Shown here one piece after another: positions 55,789-64,000 of a stretch of DNA of 64,000 nt (position 1 is the first letter of the stretch; every line of letters begins with the position of its first letter). The position numbers were made by a program, and so were the translations under genes. The notes below the pieces were generated by a model. The model made no database searches. It was not told where the DNA came from and was given only the letters and a program-made list of their open reading frames with translations. This DNA comes from Burkholderiales bacterium (GTDB lineage: Bacteria > Pseudomonadota > Gammaproteobacteria > Burkholderiales > SG8-41): the NCBI GenBank assembly GCA_030684405.1, contig JAUXYA010000021.1:1-64000 (forward strand). The letters are read 5' to 3'.

Positions 55789-57009
55789 TCATCCGAGATC
55801 TGATCTATAGAATGTACCCAAAGGCTGCGCCTTGCCGCTGAGGCGCGCACCCAGCCCCAGAAGCGCCGGCGCACGTTTCAACAACGACACTGCCAATTGG
55901 GCAGCGGCTGGCCGGGTCGCAATATGCGCGAACAGGGCGGCCACATGCACACGTTGCGAAAAATTTCTGCGCCAGCTGTCTGCGTAATCTTCTGCCAACG
56001 CCGCGGTTCCGCGGCCCCGAAGTATTCCATTCCGATGTGCGACCAGGCGCTGGCATAGCAACCAGGACGATTGCATGGCCATGCTGATGCCTTCCGCCAC
56101 TATGGGATGCGCTTCTCCCGCAGCGTTGCCAACCGTGAAAATTCCATCATGCCGAAATGCGCGTATGCCCGGTCTAATCGGCCCCACCGAAAGGCATTTG
56201 GCATCGAGCGTTGCACCTGCGAGCGCCTCGTCAACCCCTTCGCATGCGGCGCGCACGTGCGCAATCACGGCTTCAGCGGCTTTTGCCTCAGGATAATCGT
56301 GCCGGCAGCTCGCCAGAAAGTCACGCCGTATGCAGCAGGAAAGGCTGGTTCGGCCGCCGTCGCTGTGAACCATTCCCCCGTAGCCCCCCGGGAATGCCAG
56401 TAGTGGCATCAATCCCGCCGGCAGACCGCAATCGCGAAAGTGGGCCTTGAATGCAAACAGGTCGGATATCTGCGGCGCAGCACGGGCGGGAAGTGTCGGC
56501 AGCGCACCCTGCTCCCATGACCCGTGCGCGGCGATGACAATTCGTGCGGCCAGCGAGGTACGTTCGCCGGTGTCATCTGCCACAGCGGTACCCATAAAAC
56601 CGTCCTCCACTTGTATGAGTTCAGTCAGCTTCCACGGTTGCCACAGTTCGGCTCCCGCCGCATCGGCGGCATTCAATATGAGGGCATCCAAATGCTCGCG
56701 CCCGAGCGCCCTGCCGTATAGGTCAGTACCATCCTGCGGGCACGGCATGTCGACCGCCATCCGCGTTTTTCCGGAGTACACGCCGACTTGACGTACCGGA
56801 GGCCCGGCCTGTTCGAGATAAGCCTTTTCAAGCCCAAGTTTTCGCAGCAGAGGCAGACTCGTTGCCGACACGAATTCGCCGCAGACCTTGCGCCGCGGAA
56901 AACGCGTCTTCTCCACGATTGACACTGCCCAGCCAGCTCGTGCGAGCATCAGTGCAGCGGTTGATCCGGCAGGTCCGGCTCCGATCACCAAGGCGTCATA
57001 CGTCTTCAT
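55789..57009 (-). CDS. FAD-dependent oxidoreductase (geranylgeranyl-reductase-like)
   Basis: A 406-residue flavoprotein. The N-terminal Rossmann motif is VIGAGPAGSTAALMLARAG. It is followed by RRKVCGEFVS, a CGE element characteristic of the geranylgeranyl reductase/halogenase-like superfamily, and by GNAAGEAHPIVAEGISMAM near residue 290, the second FAD motif. It is four-base overlapped with the methyltransferase and lies in a type III PKS cluster, so it may oxidise or reduce the polyketide product. The exact reaction is not predictable. Confidence 0.87.
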   Translation of the reverse strand: MKTYDALVIGAGPAGSTAALMLARAGWAVSIVEKTRFPRRKVCGEFVSATSLPLLRKLGLEKAYLEQAGPPVRQVGVYSGKTRMAVDMPCPQDGTDLYGRALGREHLDALILNAADAAGAELWQPWKLTELIQVEDGFMGTAVADDTGERTSLAARIVIAAHGSWEQGALPTLPARAAPQISDLFAFKAHFRDCGLPAGLMPLLAFPGGYGGMVHSDGGRTSLSCCIRRDFLASCRHDYPEAKAAEAVIAHVRAACEGVDEALAGATLDAKCLSVGPIRPGIRAFRHDGIFTVGNAAGEAHPIVAEGISMAMQSSWLLCQRLVAHRNGILRGRGTAALAEDYADSWRRNFSQRVHVAALFAHIATRPAAAQLAVSLLKRAPALLGLGARLSGKAQPLGTFYRSDLG

Positions 57010-57740
57010 CTCGCGCCCGTGTCGCTATGACTGTCACTATTGTCGCGCGTTGCCACGAAATAATGACTGAACAACCCATACGTACGTTCCTGCAGAGTCC
57101 ATCCGTCGCCCGCCGTCCATAAGCCGGATAACTCTTCATCCTTGAATCCCGCGCGCACGCTCACCACAGCGTCATGTCGCGTGACATCGTTGCATCCGAT
57201 CACTCCGAGCATGCGACTGAATAACAGCGCGCGCACCGAACGCTGCGGCTCGCAAGCAATCAGCGTGCGCGTGCGACGCGCGATAAGCGACAGCAACTCC
57301 GCCAGTTTTGCATTGTCGAAATGATGCAGGAAAAGGTTGGCGATGATCACATCGAATGCCGGACCATCCGATTGCGCGAGCCATGCGAACACATCCTCGG
57401 TTACGGGTTGCGCCCTCCAACCCAGAGTAATGAAATCCCTTCGGGTTTCATGACTGACCAGTTTCTGTTGATCCAGCAACACAACATCCAGCTCTCCCCA
57501 TCGGGGCGTAAGCTTTCTGGCAATCCCAAGCAAGAAGCGCCCATCGCCTGCCCCGATTTCGGCGATCGAACGCGGCGCAGGTCCGGGAAAAGCCCGTCGC
57601 AGTTCTCGCGCAACGAGGCCAGCATTCATCATCAGAGCATTTATACGATCGAGATCGCGGCGCGAGCGCATGGCTCGCGGATCATCAGGGGGAAGCTCGT
57701 CCAGCCATTCGGGCTCGATGGTTCGCGACAAATTTATCAT
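57006..57740 (-). CDS. Class I SAM-dependent methyltransferase
   Basis: A 244-residue methyltransferase. Motif I is SIAEIGAGDGRFLLGIA near residue 60, an acidic residue ends the second strand (VVLLDQQ), and IIANLFLHHFDNA is the motif IV region near residue 133. The layout resembles small-molecule methyltransferases encoded beside type III polyketide synthases. It probably methylates the polyketide or quinol product. It lies between the PKS and oxidoreductase genes, with overlapping ATGA to the latter. Confidence 0.87.
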   Translation of the reverse strand: MINLSRTIEPEWLDELPPDDPRAMRSRRDLDRINALMMNAGLVARELRRAFPGPAPRSIAEIGAGDGRFLLGIARKLTPRWGELDVVLLDQQKLVSHETRRDFITLGWRAQPVTEDVFAWLAQSDGPAFDVIIANLFLHHFDNAKLAELLSLIARRTRTLIACEPQRSVRALLFSRMLGVIGCNDVTRHDAVVSVRAGFKDEELSGLWTAGDGWTLQERTYGLFSHYFVATRDNSDSHSDTGAR

Positions 57741-57767
57741 TGCTTACTGTCGACCTATGGCAGGATT

Positions 57768-58853
57768 TCACGAGACCTTGAGCAAGGCGCCATGGCAGCT
57801 GAATCCGGCGCCGAAGGACGACATCCACCACCATCCACCAGGCGCACTGCCTTCGACCGCCGCCTGGAGGGCAAAGTAGACGGAGGGACTGCTAACGTTG
57901 CCAAACTCGCTAAGCACGGCTCTGCTCCAGATGACGTCGGCGGCGCTGAGCCCGATGTTTTCCTGCAGGGCATCCAGCACTTTTCGCCCGCCCGGATGCC
58001 AGATCCAGGTTGCGATGACGGCGCGCGTCAATCCTTCGTTACTCAATACGTCGTCAAGTACAAGGCCAGCGTAATGCGCGGCCAGCCGCGGCACCTGCGG
58101 CGTGAGAATGTTGCGCAACATACCGTCCTTGTGCTCAAAACGCAGGGCATCACGCTCCTCCGGACTGTGCAGGGACTTTGCCACCTTCCATTCAATGCGC
58201 CGGCCGGCCTGGGCGGGCACCGTTGAGAGCACCGCCGCGCCCGCACCATCGCCAAACAGGCAAGCACTGATCAATACACCGGGGTCGTTATCGACATAAA
58301 ACGCCGCACTGCAGACTTCCACGCAGATAGACAGCACTTTATTGCACCCCCCTGCTCGCAGCAGCGCCTCGGCTGCGCGCAGATTGGGCAGGGCCGCACC
58401 GCAACCCTGACCTACAAGGTCGAGCGCCAATATGTCTTGGCGCAGTCCCAGGCTCTCACCGACGTAGCTGGTCAATCCCGGGCAGACATAGCCCGTGCAG
58501 GTGCTGACGATGACTGCGTCCATGTCCTGCGCCTGCAAACCAGCCTGCTTCAAGGCCCGTGCGGCGGCATCTCTGGCAAGCGCAGGCGCATGCCGCGCGA
58601 AACGGCGTTGCAGCGTATCCGGATCAGTCGCAAAGACTTCAGAAACTGAATCCAGTGCGAGGAAGCGGGTACGGATGCCGTTCTCGCGCAGCAGGACACT
58701 CTGCAAAGTGGCACGTGCACGTCGGTCCAGTTGCGGAAGTTGTGGCGAAGCCTGAAATGCCTCCCAGCACTGTTGCTGCGTGTAACGACGCGGTGGAGTA
58801 GCTGTGCCCAGTCCTGTAATGAACATTGGTATGCCATTCTGCCGCATCGACAT
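57768..58853 (-). CDS. Type III polyketide synthase
   Basis: A 361-residue chalcone/stilbene-synthase-like enzyme that extends an acyl-CoA starter with malonyl-CoA. The triad is clear: Cys151 in DLVGQGCGAALPNL, His286 in WIWHPGGRKVLDAL and Asn319 in LSEFGNVSSPSVYF. The plant GFGPG loop is replaced by SFGAGFSCHG. It leads a three-gene operon with a methyltransferase and an FAD enzyme, like srsABC phenolic-lipid clusters, so an alkylresorcinol or pyrone is a reasonable guess. The first ATG is used, with later ATGs at codons 3 and 10. Confidence 0.93.
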   Translation of the reverse strand: MSMRQNGIPMFITGLGTATPPRRYTQQQCWEAFQASPQLPQLDRRARATLQSVLLRENGIRTRFLALDSVSEVFATDPDTLQRRFARHAPALARDAAARALKQAGLQAQDMDAVIVSTCTGYVCPGLTSYVGESLGLRQDILALDLVGQGCGAALPNLRAAEALLRAGGCNKVLSICVEVCSAAFYVDNDPGVLISACLFGDGAGAAVLSTVPAQAGRRIEWKVAKSLHSPEERDALRFEHKDGMLRNILTPQVPRLAAHYAGLVLDDVLSNEGLTRAVIATWIWHPGGRKVLDALQENIGLSAADVIWSRAVLSEFGNVSSPSVYFALQAAVEGSAPGGWWWMSSFGAGFSCHGALLKVS

Positions 58854-58867
58854 GAATACTTCGAAGT

Positions 58868-58905
58868 AAAAAGGCCCCCGAAGGAATTATATTCCCGGGG
58901 GGCCT
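58868..58905 (-). terminator. Intrinsic terminator upstream of the PKS gene
   Basis: AGGCCCCC (58872-58879) pairs with GGGGGCCT (58898-58905), with an inner GGAAT/ATTCC stem. On the minus strand it ends in TTTTT. It should stop transcription coming from the DUF2383 side and isolate the PKS operon. Confidence 0.8.
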
Positions 58906-59175
58906 GGGGTCGGCCGACCATCTTTGGGGGAAAAAGAATTGGCAGGTCGCTTGGCAATTATCCATCTCAGGTCGGGATACTCTGTTCGACAACGTACGTA
59001 ACGCTCTTGTCAGATGCCTACTACGCGGTCAATACCGCGCATTCTCCGGCGATTTTGATTGACTGCATTCCCCTGACGTCTTTGCCAACATCGACTTCGA
59101 AAATCTGATTTCCGACAGTTCATGGAAAAAATCGGGAGCGCCAGTGGCACCCCGGGATCGGTATAGTCGATGTCG
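58906..59175. other. Non-coding gap
   Basis: With the terminator, the stretch 58854-59175 holds no supported gene. Short open frames have no ribosome-binding site and no recognisable product. It is probably the 3' untranslated part of the DUF2383 transcript. A promoter for the PKS operon is expected at its left end but none is obvious. Confidence 0.5.
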
Positions 59176-59625
59176 TCAATTCGCCCGCGCAGCGTTGCGC
59201 AATGCCTTGACCTGGTCATGGTTGCGCAATACGCCCTGATACTGCTTCTCCACAATCGCACGGATGTTGGTCGGAAGATCCTTGTCGAGGGCCTCGCGGT
59301 AGTTCTTCTTAGCGACATCCTCGCCGCGTTCACATTCGCTGAGAATCGCCGTGTCGTCCTTCCCGGTGACGAACTCCTTAAGGCCGACCCAGCGTCGATG
59401 GAGGTCACCACTCAGACTGGTGTCGTTCTCGGGTTCCCCGCCCAGAGAACGAACCAACTCCTGAAGCTCCGCCGTTGCCGCAGTGCAGTCCTGCGAGCGC
59501 GTGACCATGATGGACTTGAGGTCGGTTGTTTGCAGATCGTTGGCGCATTTAGTGAAGCCTTTCTCGCCGTCCTTGCTGGTTTCTATAAGATCGTTGAGTA
59601 CGGAAATCGTGTCTTTGGTATTCAT
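59176..59625 (-). CDS. DUF2383 ferritin-like four-helix protein
   Basis: A 149-residue helical protein of the PA2169/DUF2383 family. It begins MNTKDTISVLNDLIETSKDGEKGF, has an acidic helix LVRSLGGEPENDTSLSGDLHRRW in the middle and ends KQYQGVLRNHDQVKALRNAA. Glutamates and histidines sit at ferritin-like positions, but metal binding is unproved. Such genes are often stress-related. An AGGAGA site lies 8 nt before the ATG. Confidence 0.9.
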   Translation of the reverse strand: MNTKDTISVLNDLIETSKDGEKGFTKCANDLQTTDLKSIMVTRSQDCTAATAELQELVRSLGGEPENDTSLSGDLHRRWVGLKEFVTGKDDTAILSECERGEDVAKKNYREALDKDLPTNIRAIVEKQYQGVLRNHDQVKALRNAARAN

Positions 59626-60004
59626 GTAGCGTCTCCTGAGAAATGATGGAATAGTCGAGCCCCGGAATCAGGGGCGTGGTCGTGAGCGGATCAAGCCAGA
59701 ACCGAATGCTGTCCGCCGCCGATCGACGTCGCATCCATTGCCTGTCCTGCCACACGATGCATACTGTGCAAGATCAGGAATCGAGTCTGTACGTCTCCCC
59801 ACCTTCGTTGAAACGCCGGAGAAATTGGATGGAGGTCAGACGCATCTGCGAATGCATGCAACAAAAAGCTGTGCGCAATGTTTCGTGACGCGACCGACCG
59901 CACCACGCCTACCGCTTTCGTGAGTTCATCGTAGCAGTCGATGAACGCGTATTCAGAGCTGGTCGGAGCACGACCGTGGCAATCTGAAATGGGCTAAAGC
60001 GGAA
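59626..60004. other. Non-coding gap between DUF2383 and LysR genes
   Basis: No supported gene. Open frames up to 71 codons exist on both strands but show no coding pattern or ribosome-binding sites. The left part should hold the DUF2383 promoter and the right part the 3' end of the LysR transcript. Confidence 0.45.
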
Positions 60005-60904
60005 TCAATTATCCGCAAACAAATGAGTTCTTGATGCCTCAGCGATGGCGACGACGCAAGGGTGCTTTACGCGGCGTTCGACCGAAATCGCGAAAAATTC
60101 CTCAGTAATCTCTTTCGTTCTGCCGATCGCTTTCGCACCATACTGCGACTCAATTTCCGCTTCGATCACAGTAGGTCCGATGAACACCCCCAATCCGCGC
60201 TTTCCGAACGCCTTCATCAACGCGCTATCGTCAAACTCCCCTACCACGCGGGGCCGAAGTTTATTCTTTTCAAGCCATCGATCCAGAGTGGATCTGACGG
60301 CTACACCCACGGTCGGAAACAACATCGGTGCGTCGTTAAGGCAGGCTGGAAATTTCCCTTTGAGGCTCTTGACCAGTCCGTCGGCCGCAAAAAAACTCAT
60401 TCCGGATTTGCCGAGCCGATGGTTATATGCGCGCACCTTAATCGAGGGCGGAATCGGCGCGCCGGCGACCACCAAGTCCAATCGATGGGAGGCAAGCTCA
60501 GCGAGAAGATGCTCGAGCTTCGATTCAAGGCAAACGATGCGCACCGCCTCGTTCAGGCGCGTCGCCGGTTCAATCAGGCGACAAGCGATAGTCTTCGGCA
60601 CCGCGTCGGCCACGCCAATGCGGAACTCAATAGGACGTCCGCCCCCTTTAAAGTACCTAACGGACTCCTCCAATTCGGTTCCCAGCGCAAAGATGTCATT
60701 GGCGTAACCGAATGCGAGTTTCCCAGCGTCGGTCAACTCAATGTTGCGGCCCCGTTTGGCGAATAGCGGGGTTCCGAGGACATCCTCCAGGATACCGATT
60801 TGCCCGCTGATAGTGTGTGGAGTGATGTGCAGTTGCTCGCCCGCCTTGACTACTCCACCCGCCTTCGCGACCCACCAAAAATAGTAAAGATGCTTGTAAT
60901 TCAT
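60005..60904 (-). CDS. LysR-family regulator, NhaR-like
   Basis: A 299-residue LysR regulator. The N-terminal MNYKHLYYFWWVAKAGGVVK helix-turn-helix, with LHITPHTISGQIGILED, and the linker LFAKRGRNIELTDAGKLA match NhaR. NhaR activates the Na+/H+ antiporter gene nhaA in response to sodium. No nhaA is visible, but a P2-type cation ATPase gene lies upstream on the same strand, which suggests ion-linked control. The ATG at 60904 aligns with known NhaR starts; an upstream extension is less likely. Confidence 0.88.
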   Translation of the reverse strand: MNYKHLYYFWWVAKAGGVVKAGEQLHITPHTISGQIGILEDVLGTPLFAKRGRNIELTDAGKLAFGYANDIFALGTELEESVRYFKGGGRPIEFRIGVADAVPKTIACRLIEPATRLNEAVRIVCLESKLEHLLAELASHRLDLVVAGAPIPPSIKVRAYNHRLGKSGMSFFAADGLVKSLKGKFPACLNDAPMLFPTVGVAVRSTLDRWLEKNKLRPRVVGEFDDSALMKAFGKRGLGVFIGPTVIEAEIESQYGAKAIGRTKEITEEFFAISVERRVKHPCVVAIAEASRTHLFADN

Positions 60905-61023
60905 CCTGGAATTTCGTTTTATGCGATCTATTTTACTCAATAGTTCGAATTTACTCCATGCCATGGCGGCTCTGGTTACTCACGCCTCGGCCGTCGGGCA
61001 CGAGAGCGTTCCGCGTTAAAACG

Positions 61024-61044
61024 CGTAGCTAACGATCAGCTACG
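61024..61044 (-). terminator. Possible weak terminator of the ATPase gene
   Basis: CGTAGCT and AGCTACG form a 7-bp stem and, on the minus strand, are followed by CGTTTTAACG. The T-run is short. It lies about 70 nt after the ATPase stop. Confidence 0.4.
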
Positions 61045-61115
61045 GGGCTGCAAATTGCTCGGCTGAGCAGCATTACTGCGTGAATGACAATGCTGATCGA
61101 AGTTCCAGCAGAGGG

Positions 61116-63989
61116 TTATTTTTCTCCAATGTCGACGTTGGCGCTGGCACGATTTCGCCACCATTTCTCGGCCGAAATCACTGGCAGGATGATGGCGCCG
61201 ACGAGGGTGCTCACCAAGAGGTCGCTCATGCTCAGGGACGCGGTCGAGAAAATAGCTTGCATGAACGGTGCGTAGATGAACAACGCTTGCAGCACAAGGA
61301 TCGCCCCGATTCCGACGAACACAGTCGGGTTACTGAACACACCGATCTTCAGAATGGAATCACGCAGCGAGCGGCAGTTGAGCATGTAGAAGATGTTGAA
61401 CATAATGACCGTGGTAACAGCCATAGTCTGTGCCTTCGCGAGTGCCACCGAACCGGAGCTCCCGGCGGCGCGGAACTCGTAGAGGAAGAGCGCGATCGCG
61501 CCCGCGGTCATCAGGATCGACGCGACAAAGGTGCGCATGATGACGAATCCGCTCAGTACCGACGCGTCGGGGTTCCGCGGCGGGCGCTTCATGACGTCGG
61601 GCTCCTTCGCCTCGAACGCCAGCGGCAGCGCCAACGCCACAGCCGCGACCAGGTTGATCCACAGCAGTTGTGCCGGCGACATGGGCAGCAGCAGTTCGCG
61701 CACTGTCTGCGCCGCGCCGTCGATGATATGCGTAGCCTCGGCAAACGGAAAAAACGCCACTGCCCACATCAGGATCAGCGCCAGCCCCAGATTGGTCGGC
61801 AGCACGAAGGCCAGTGACTTGATGAGATTATCGTAGACACGCCGGCCTTCCTCGACTGCCGCGGCAATGGAGGCAAAGTTGTCGTCGGCCAGGACAATCC
61901 CCGAGGCCTCCTTGGAGACGCTGGTTCCGGTGATGCCCATCGCTACACCGATATTCGCCTGCTTGAGCGCAGGCGCGTCGTTAACGCCGTCGCCGGTCAT
62001 CGCGACCACCTCATTGCGGCTCTGGAGGGCACGCACCAAGCCGAGCTTGTGCTCCGGCGCAACGCGCGCAAAGACGTTGCACCCACCCGCCGCATCGCGC
62101 AGCTGCGCGCCGGACATCTGCGCAAGCAGGTTCCCGGCAATCACCTTGGGCGCTGAGGGGTCCTTGGGGAGAATATTGAGCTGATCCGCAATTGCCTGCG
62201 CCGTTCCTTGGTGGTCGCCGGTAATCATCTTCACCGTGATTCCGGCCTGATGACAGAGCTTGATTGCTGCGATCGCCTCTGGGCGCGGCGGGTCTATCAT
62301 GCCCTGGAGCCCCAGGAGCGTGAACCCACCCTGCGTATCGCTCATTTCAATGTTTGTCTGCCCGGGCGCGGGCTTGACGGCAAACGCCAGAACCCGCATT
62401 CCCTTGCTGGCGAGCATCTCGACCTCGTGCAGCACGGCCACCGCGTCGAGAATGCCGCCGCCCGGCGCGTTGACGCAACGCTTCAGGACCGCTTCCGGTG
62501 CACCCTTGAGCAGTATGCGCCCGCCGTCCTGTGCGTGCAGCGTAGCCATGAACTGGTTCTCGGACTCGAACGGAATCACGTCCAGGCGCTTGTGCTGCGC
62601 CCGCGCCTTCTCCACGTCGAGAGAGATCTTCTCCGCGGCGGTAACGAGTGCGCCCTCGGTGGGGTCGCCATGGATCTTCCAGCGTCCATCCTCGTTCGCC
62701 AGCGAGGCGTCGTTGCACAGCGCCCCGGCGAGCAGCAGATCCGCCACCTCCGCGGGCACGGAATCGACGGCCGCCCCGTCGCGCAGTAACTGCCCCTTGG
62801 GCTCGTAGCCGACACCCGACACGGCAAAGGCGCCGGAGGCGGGCATCCAAATCTCCTGTACCGTCATCTCGTTGCGGGTGAGCGTGCCGGTTTTGTCGGA
62901 GCAGATGATGGTGGTGGAGCCGAGCGTCTCGACCGCGGGGAGCTTGCGCACCACGGCGCGTCGCGCCGCCATGCGCTGCACGCCGATCGCCAGTGCGATG
63001 GTCACGATCGCCGGCAGCCCCTCGGGGATGGCGCCCACCGCCAGCGCAATGGCGAAAATGACTGTCTCGCGCAGGGCCGGGATCCATTCGACTCCGGTCT
63101 CGGCCATGGTTCGCCCGGTTCCAATCGCGAGAATTACCAGCGCGATGACGACGATCGCGATTGTGATGTACCAGCCGATCGTCGCCAGCGCCTTGGTGAG
63201 CGGGGTCTCGAGATCTGTGGTTTCCTTAAGCATCGTGGAGATGCGGCCGAGCTCGGTCCTGGCGCCGGTCTCAACAACCACCGCAGTCCCCGTCCCGTAG
63301 GCGACCAGCGTCCCGCCGAACACCATACAAGTACGGTCGCCGATGCCCGCATCGGCAGCAACCGGGACGAGGTGCTTCTCCGTCGGCACTGACTCGCCGG
63401 TGAGCGCCGCCTCCTCGACCCGTAGGTTCCGCATCTGGATAAGGCGCATGTCAGCGGGCACCTTGTCCCCGCTGGCAAGCAAGACCACATCTCCGGGAAC
63501 GAGATCCGCTGCGGGGAGCGTCAGCTTGCGCCCGTCGCGCAGGGCGGAGACGTTTTCCGGCACCATAAGCGAGAGGGCTTCGATCGCCTTGCCAGCCTTG
63601 TACTCCTGCACGAACCCGATGATAGTGTTAAGTATGACCACTGCCAGGATCACCAGCCCGTTCTTGACCCCCCCGGTGGGGTCGACCGCCATCGCGACCA
63701 ACGCCGACACGATCAGCACCCAGATCAATGGGTTGTTGATTTGCCGCCAAATCAATTCGAGAGCGCCGTCCCCTTTACCCCGAGGGATCAGATTGGGCCC
63801 GTAGATCTTCAGACCCTGCGCGGCCTCCGCGTTGGTGAGCCCTTCGGGACGCGTGTGGGTACGAGCGATCACCTCTTCCGTGCTCAGGGCGTGCCACGGC
63901 TGTCGATCCGGCGCGACCGTTGCGGTGCCGGAGTCGCCATTCATGGCAGAGGCATCTCTCGTGAGGGCATTTTGCATGCTTATTTTCAT
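61116..63989 (-). CDS. P2-type cation-transporting ATPase
   Basis: A 957-residue P-type ATPase of the SERCA/PMCA-like group. Domains run in order: N-terminal cation_ATPase_N, actuator with TGESVPTE near residue 205, TM4 motif IPEGLPAIV near residue 340, phosphorylation site SDKTGTLTRNE near residue 380, nucleotide domain, TGDGVNDAPALK near residue 690 and C-terminal helices. Eight to ten membrane spans are expected. The ion could be Ca2+, Na+ or K+; residues in TM5-6 were not aligned. A NhaR-like regulator downstream hints at Na+ but this is inference. The gene ends near the right edge of the window but appears complete. Confidence 0.93.
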   Translation of the reverse strand: MKISMQNALTRDASAMNGDSGTATVAPDRQPWHALSTEEVIARTHTRPEGLTNAEAAQGLKIYGPNLIPRGKGDGALELIWRQINNPLIWVLIVSALVAMAVDPTGGVKNGLVILAVVILNTIIGFVQEYKAGKAIEALSLMVPENVSALRDGRKLTLPAADLVPGDVVLLASGDKVPADMRLIQMRNLRVEEAALTGESVPTEKHLVPVAADAGIGDRTCMVFGGTLVAYGTGTAVVVETGARTELGRISTMLKETTDLETPLTKALATIGWYITIAIVVIALVILAIGTGRTMAETGVEWIPALRETVIFAIALAVGAIPEGLPAIVTIALAIGVQRMAARRAVVRKLPAVETLGSTTIICSDKTGTLTRNEMTVQEIWMPASGAFAVSGVGYEPKGQLLRDGAAVDSVPAEVADLLLAGALCNDASLANEDGRWKIHGDPTEGALVTAAEKISLDVEKARAQHKRLDVIPFESENQFMATLHAQDGGRILLKGAPEAVLKRCVNAPGGGILDAVAVLHEVEMLASKGMRVLAFAVKPAPGQTNIEMSDTQGGFTLLGLQGMIDPPRPEAIAAIKLCHQAGITVKMITGDHQGTAQAIADQLNILPKDPSAPKVIAGNLLAQMSGAQLRDAAGGCNVFARVAPEHKLGLVRALQSRNEVVAMTGDGVNDAPALKQANIGVAMGITGTSVSKEASGIVLADDNFASIAAAVEEGRRVYDNLIKSLAFVLPTNLGLALILMWAVAFFPFAEATHIIDGAAQTVRELLLPMSPAQLLWINLVAAVALALPLAFEAKEPDVMKRPPRNPDASVLSGFVIMRTFVASILMTAGAIALFLYEFRAAGSSGSVALAKAQTMAVTTVIMFNIFYMLNCRSLRDSILKIGVFSNPTVFVGIGAILVLQALFIYAPFMQAIFSTASLSMSDLLVSTLVGAIILPVISAEKWWRNRASANVDIGEK

Positions 63990-64000
63990 ATTCGGGTTGC

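Overview
The window comes from a high-GC betaproteobacterial chromosome. The evidence is the gene order yceD-rpmF-plsX-fabHDG-acpP-fabF-pabC-mltG-tmk-holB-tatD, the rluC/rne divergent pair, GTP-type PEP carboxykinase, a DUF4936 protein and the ygfX/ygfZ pair. I cannot place it below class from sequence alone. No tRNA, rRNA, CRISPR array or intact insertion sequence was seen.

Layout. (1) 1-6.5 kb: a plus-strand acyl-CoA catabolic operon, consisting of the 3' end of an ADP-forming acyl-CoA synthetase, an acyl-CoA dehydrogenase, an MFS transporter, an enoyl-CoA hydratase, a two-domain 3-hydroxyacyl-CoA dehydrogenase and a thiolase. (2) 7.1-22.4 kb: mostly minus-strand housekeeping genes for fatty acid synthesis, ribosomal protein L32, a DNA polymerase III subunit, thymidylate kinase, MltG, SppA and RluC. 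A small plus-strand maf/methyltransferase pair interrupts them. (3) 22.4-25.7 kb: RNase E with a long leader and a strong terminator. (4) 25.7-39.9 kb: mixed metabolism. This includes an esterase, PckG, two MFS transporters, a GST, YgfX/YgfZ, a class II aldolase next to MtnA, an SDR, an L,D-transpeptidase, TadA and an Spx/ArsC-like protein.

(5) 39.9-47.1 kb: an accessory region. It opens with gene debris in which the C-terminus of a Crp/Fnr regulator abuts the C-terminus of an ice-binding (DUF3494) protein. A minus-strand formate dehydrogenase operon follows: fdhA, fdhB, an nrfD-type anchor, a small lipoprotein, fdhE and an unknown protein. The catalytic subunit is interrupted by an in-frame TGA at 46496-46498, read here as selenocysteine, with a SECIS-like hairpin directly after it. 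(6) 47.3-52.9 kb: membrane proteins plus an alternative cytochrome c oxidase made of CoxB, a fused CoxA-CoxC, a small membrane subunit and CtaG. Several proton-channel residues are replaced. (7) 53-55.7 kb: LemA and an M48 protease, then a decayed Ku gene with two in-frame stops joined head-on to a cardiolipin synthase fragment.

(8) 55.8-58.9 kb: a three-gene type III polyketide synthase cluster (PKS, methyltransferase, FAD oxidoreductase). (9) 59.2-64 kb: a DUF2383 protein, a NhaR-like LysR regulator and a P2-type cation ATPase. A family of short A+T-rich motifs (consensus about AAAACAATTACTTATA) recurs in several intergenic gaps. No wholly new system is proved here. The points most worth following are the selenocysteine operon and its two unassigned small genes, the modified oxidase, the PKS cluster, the aldolase-MtnA pair, the two debris loci and the dispersed repeat family.
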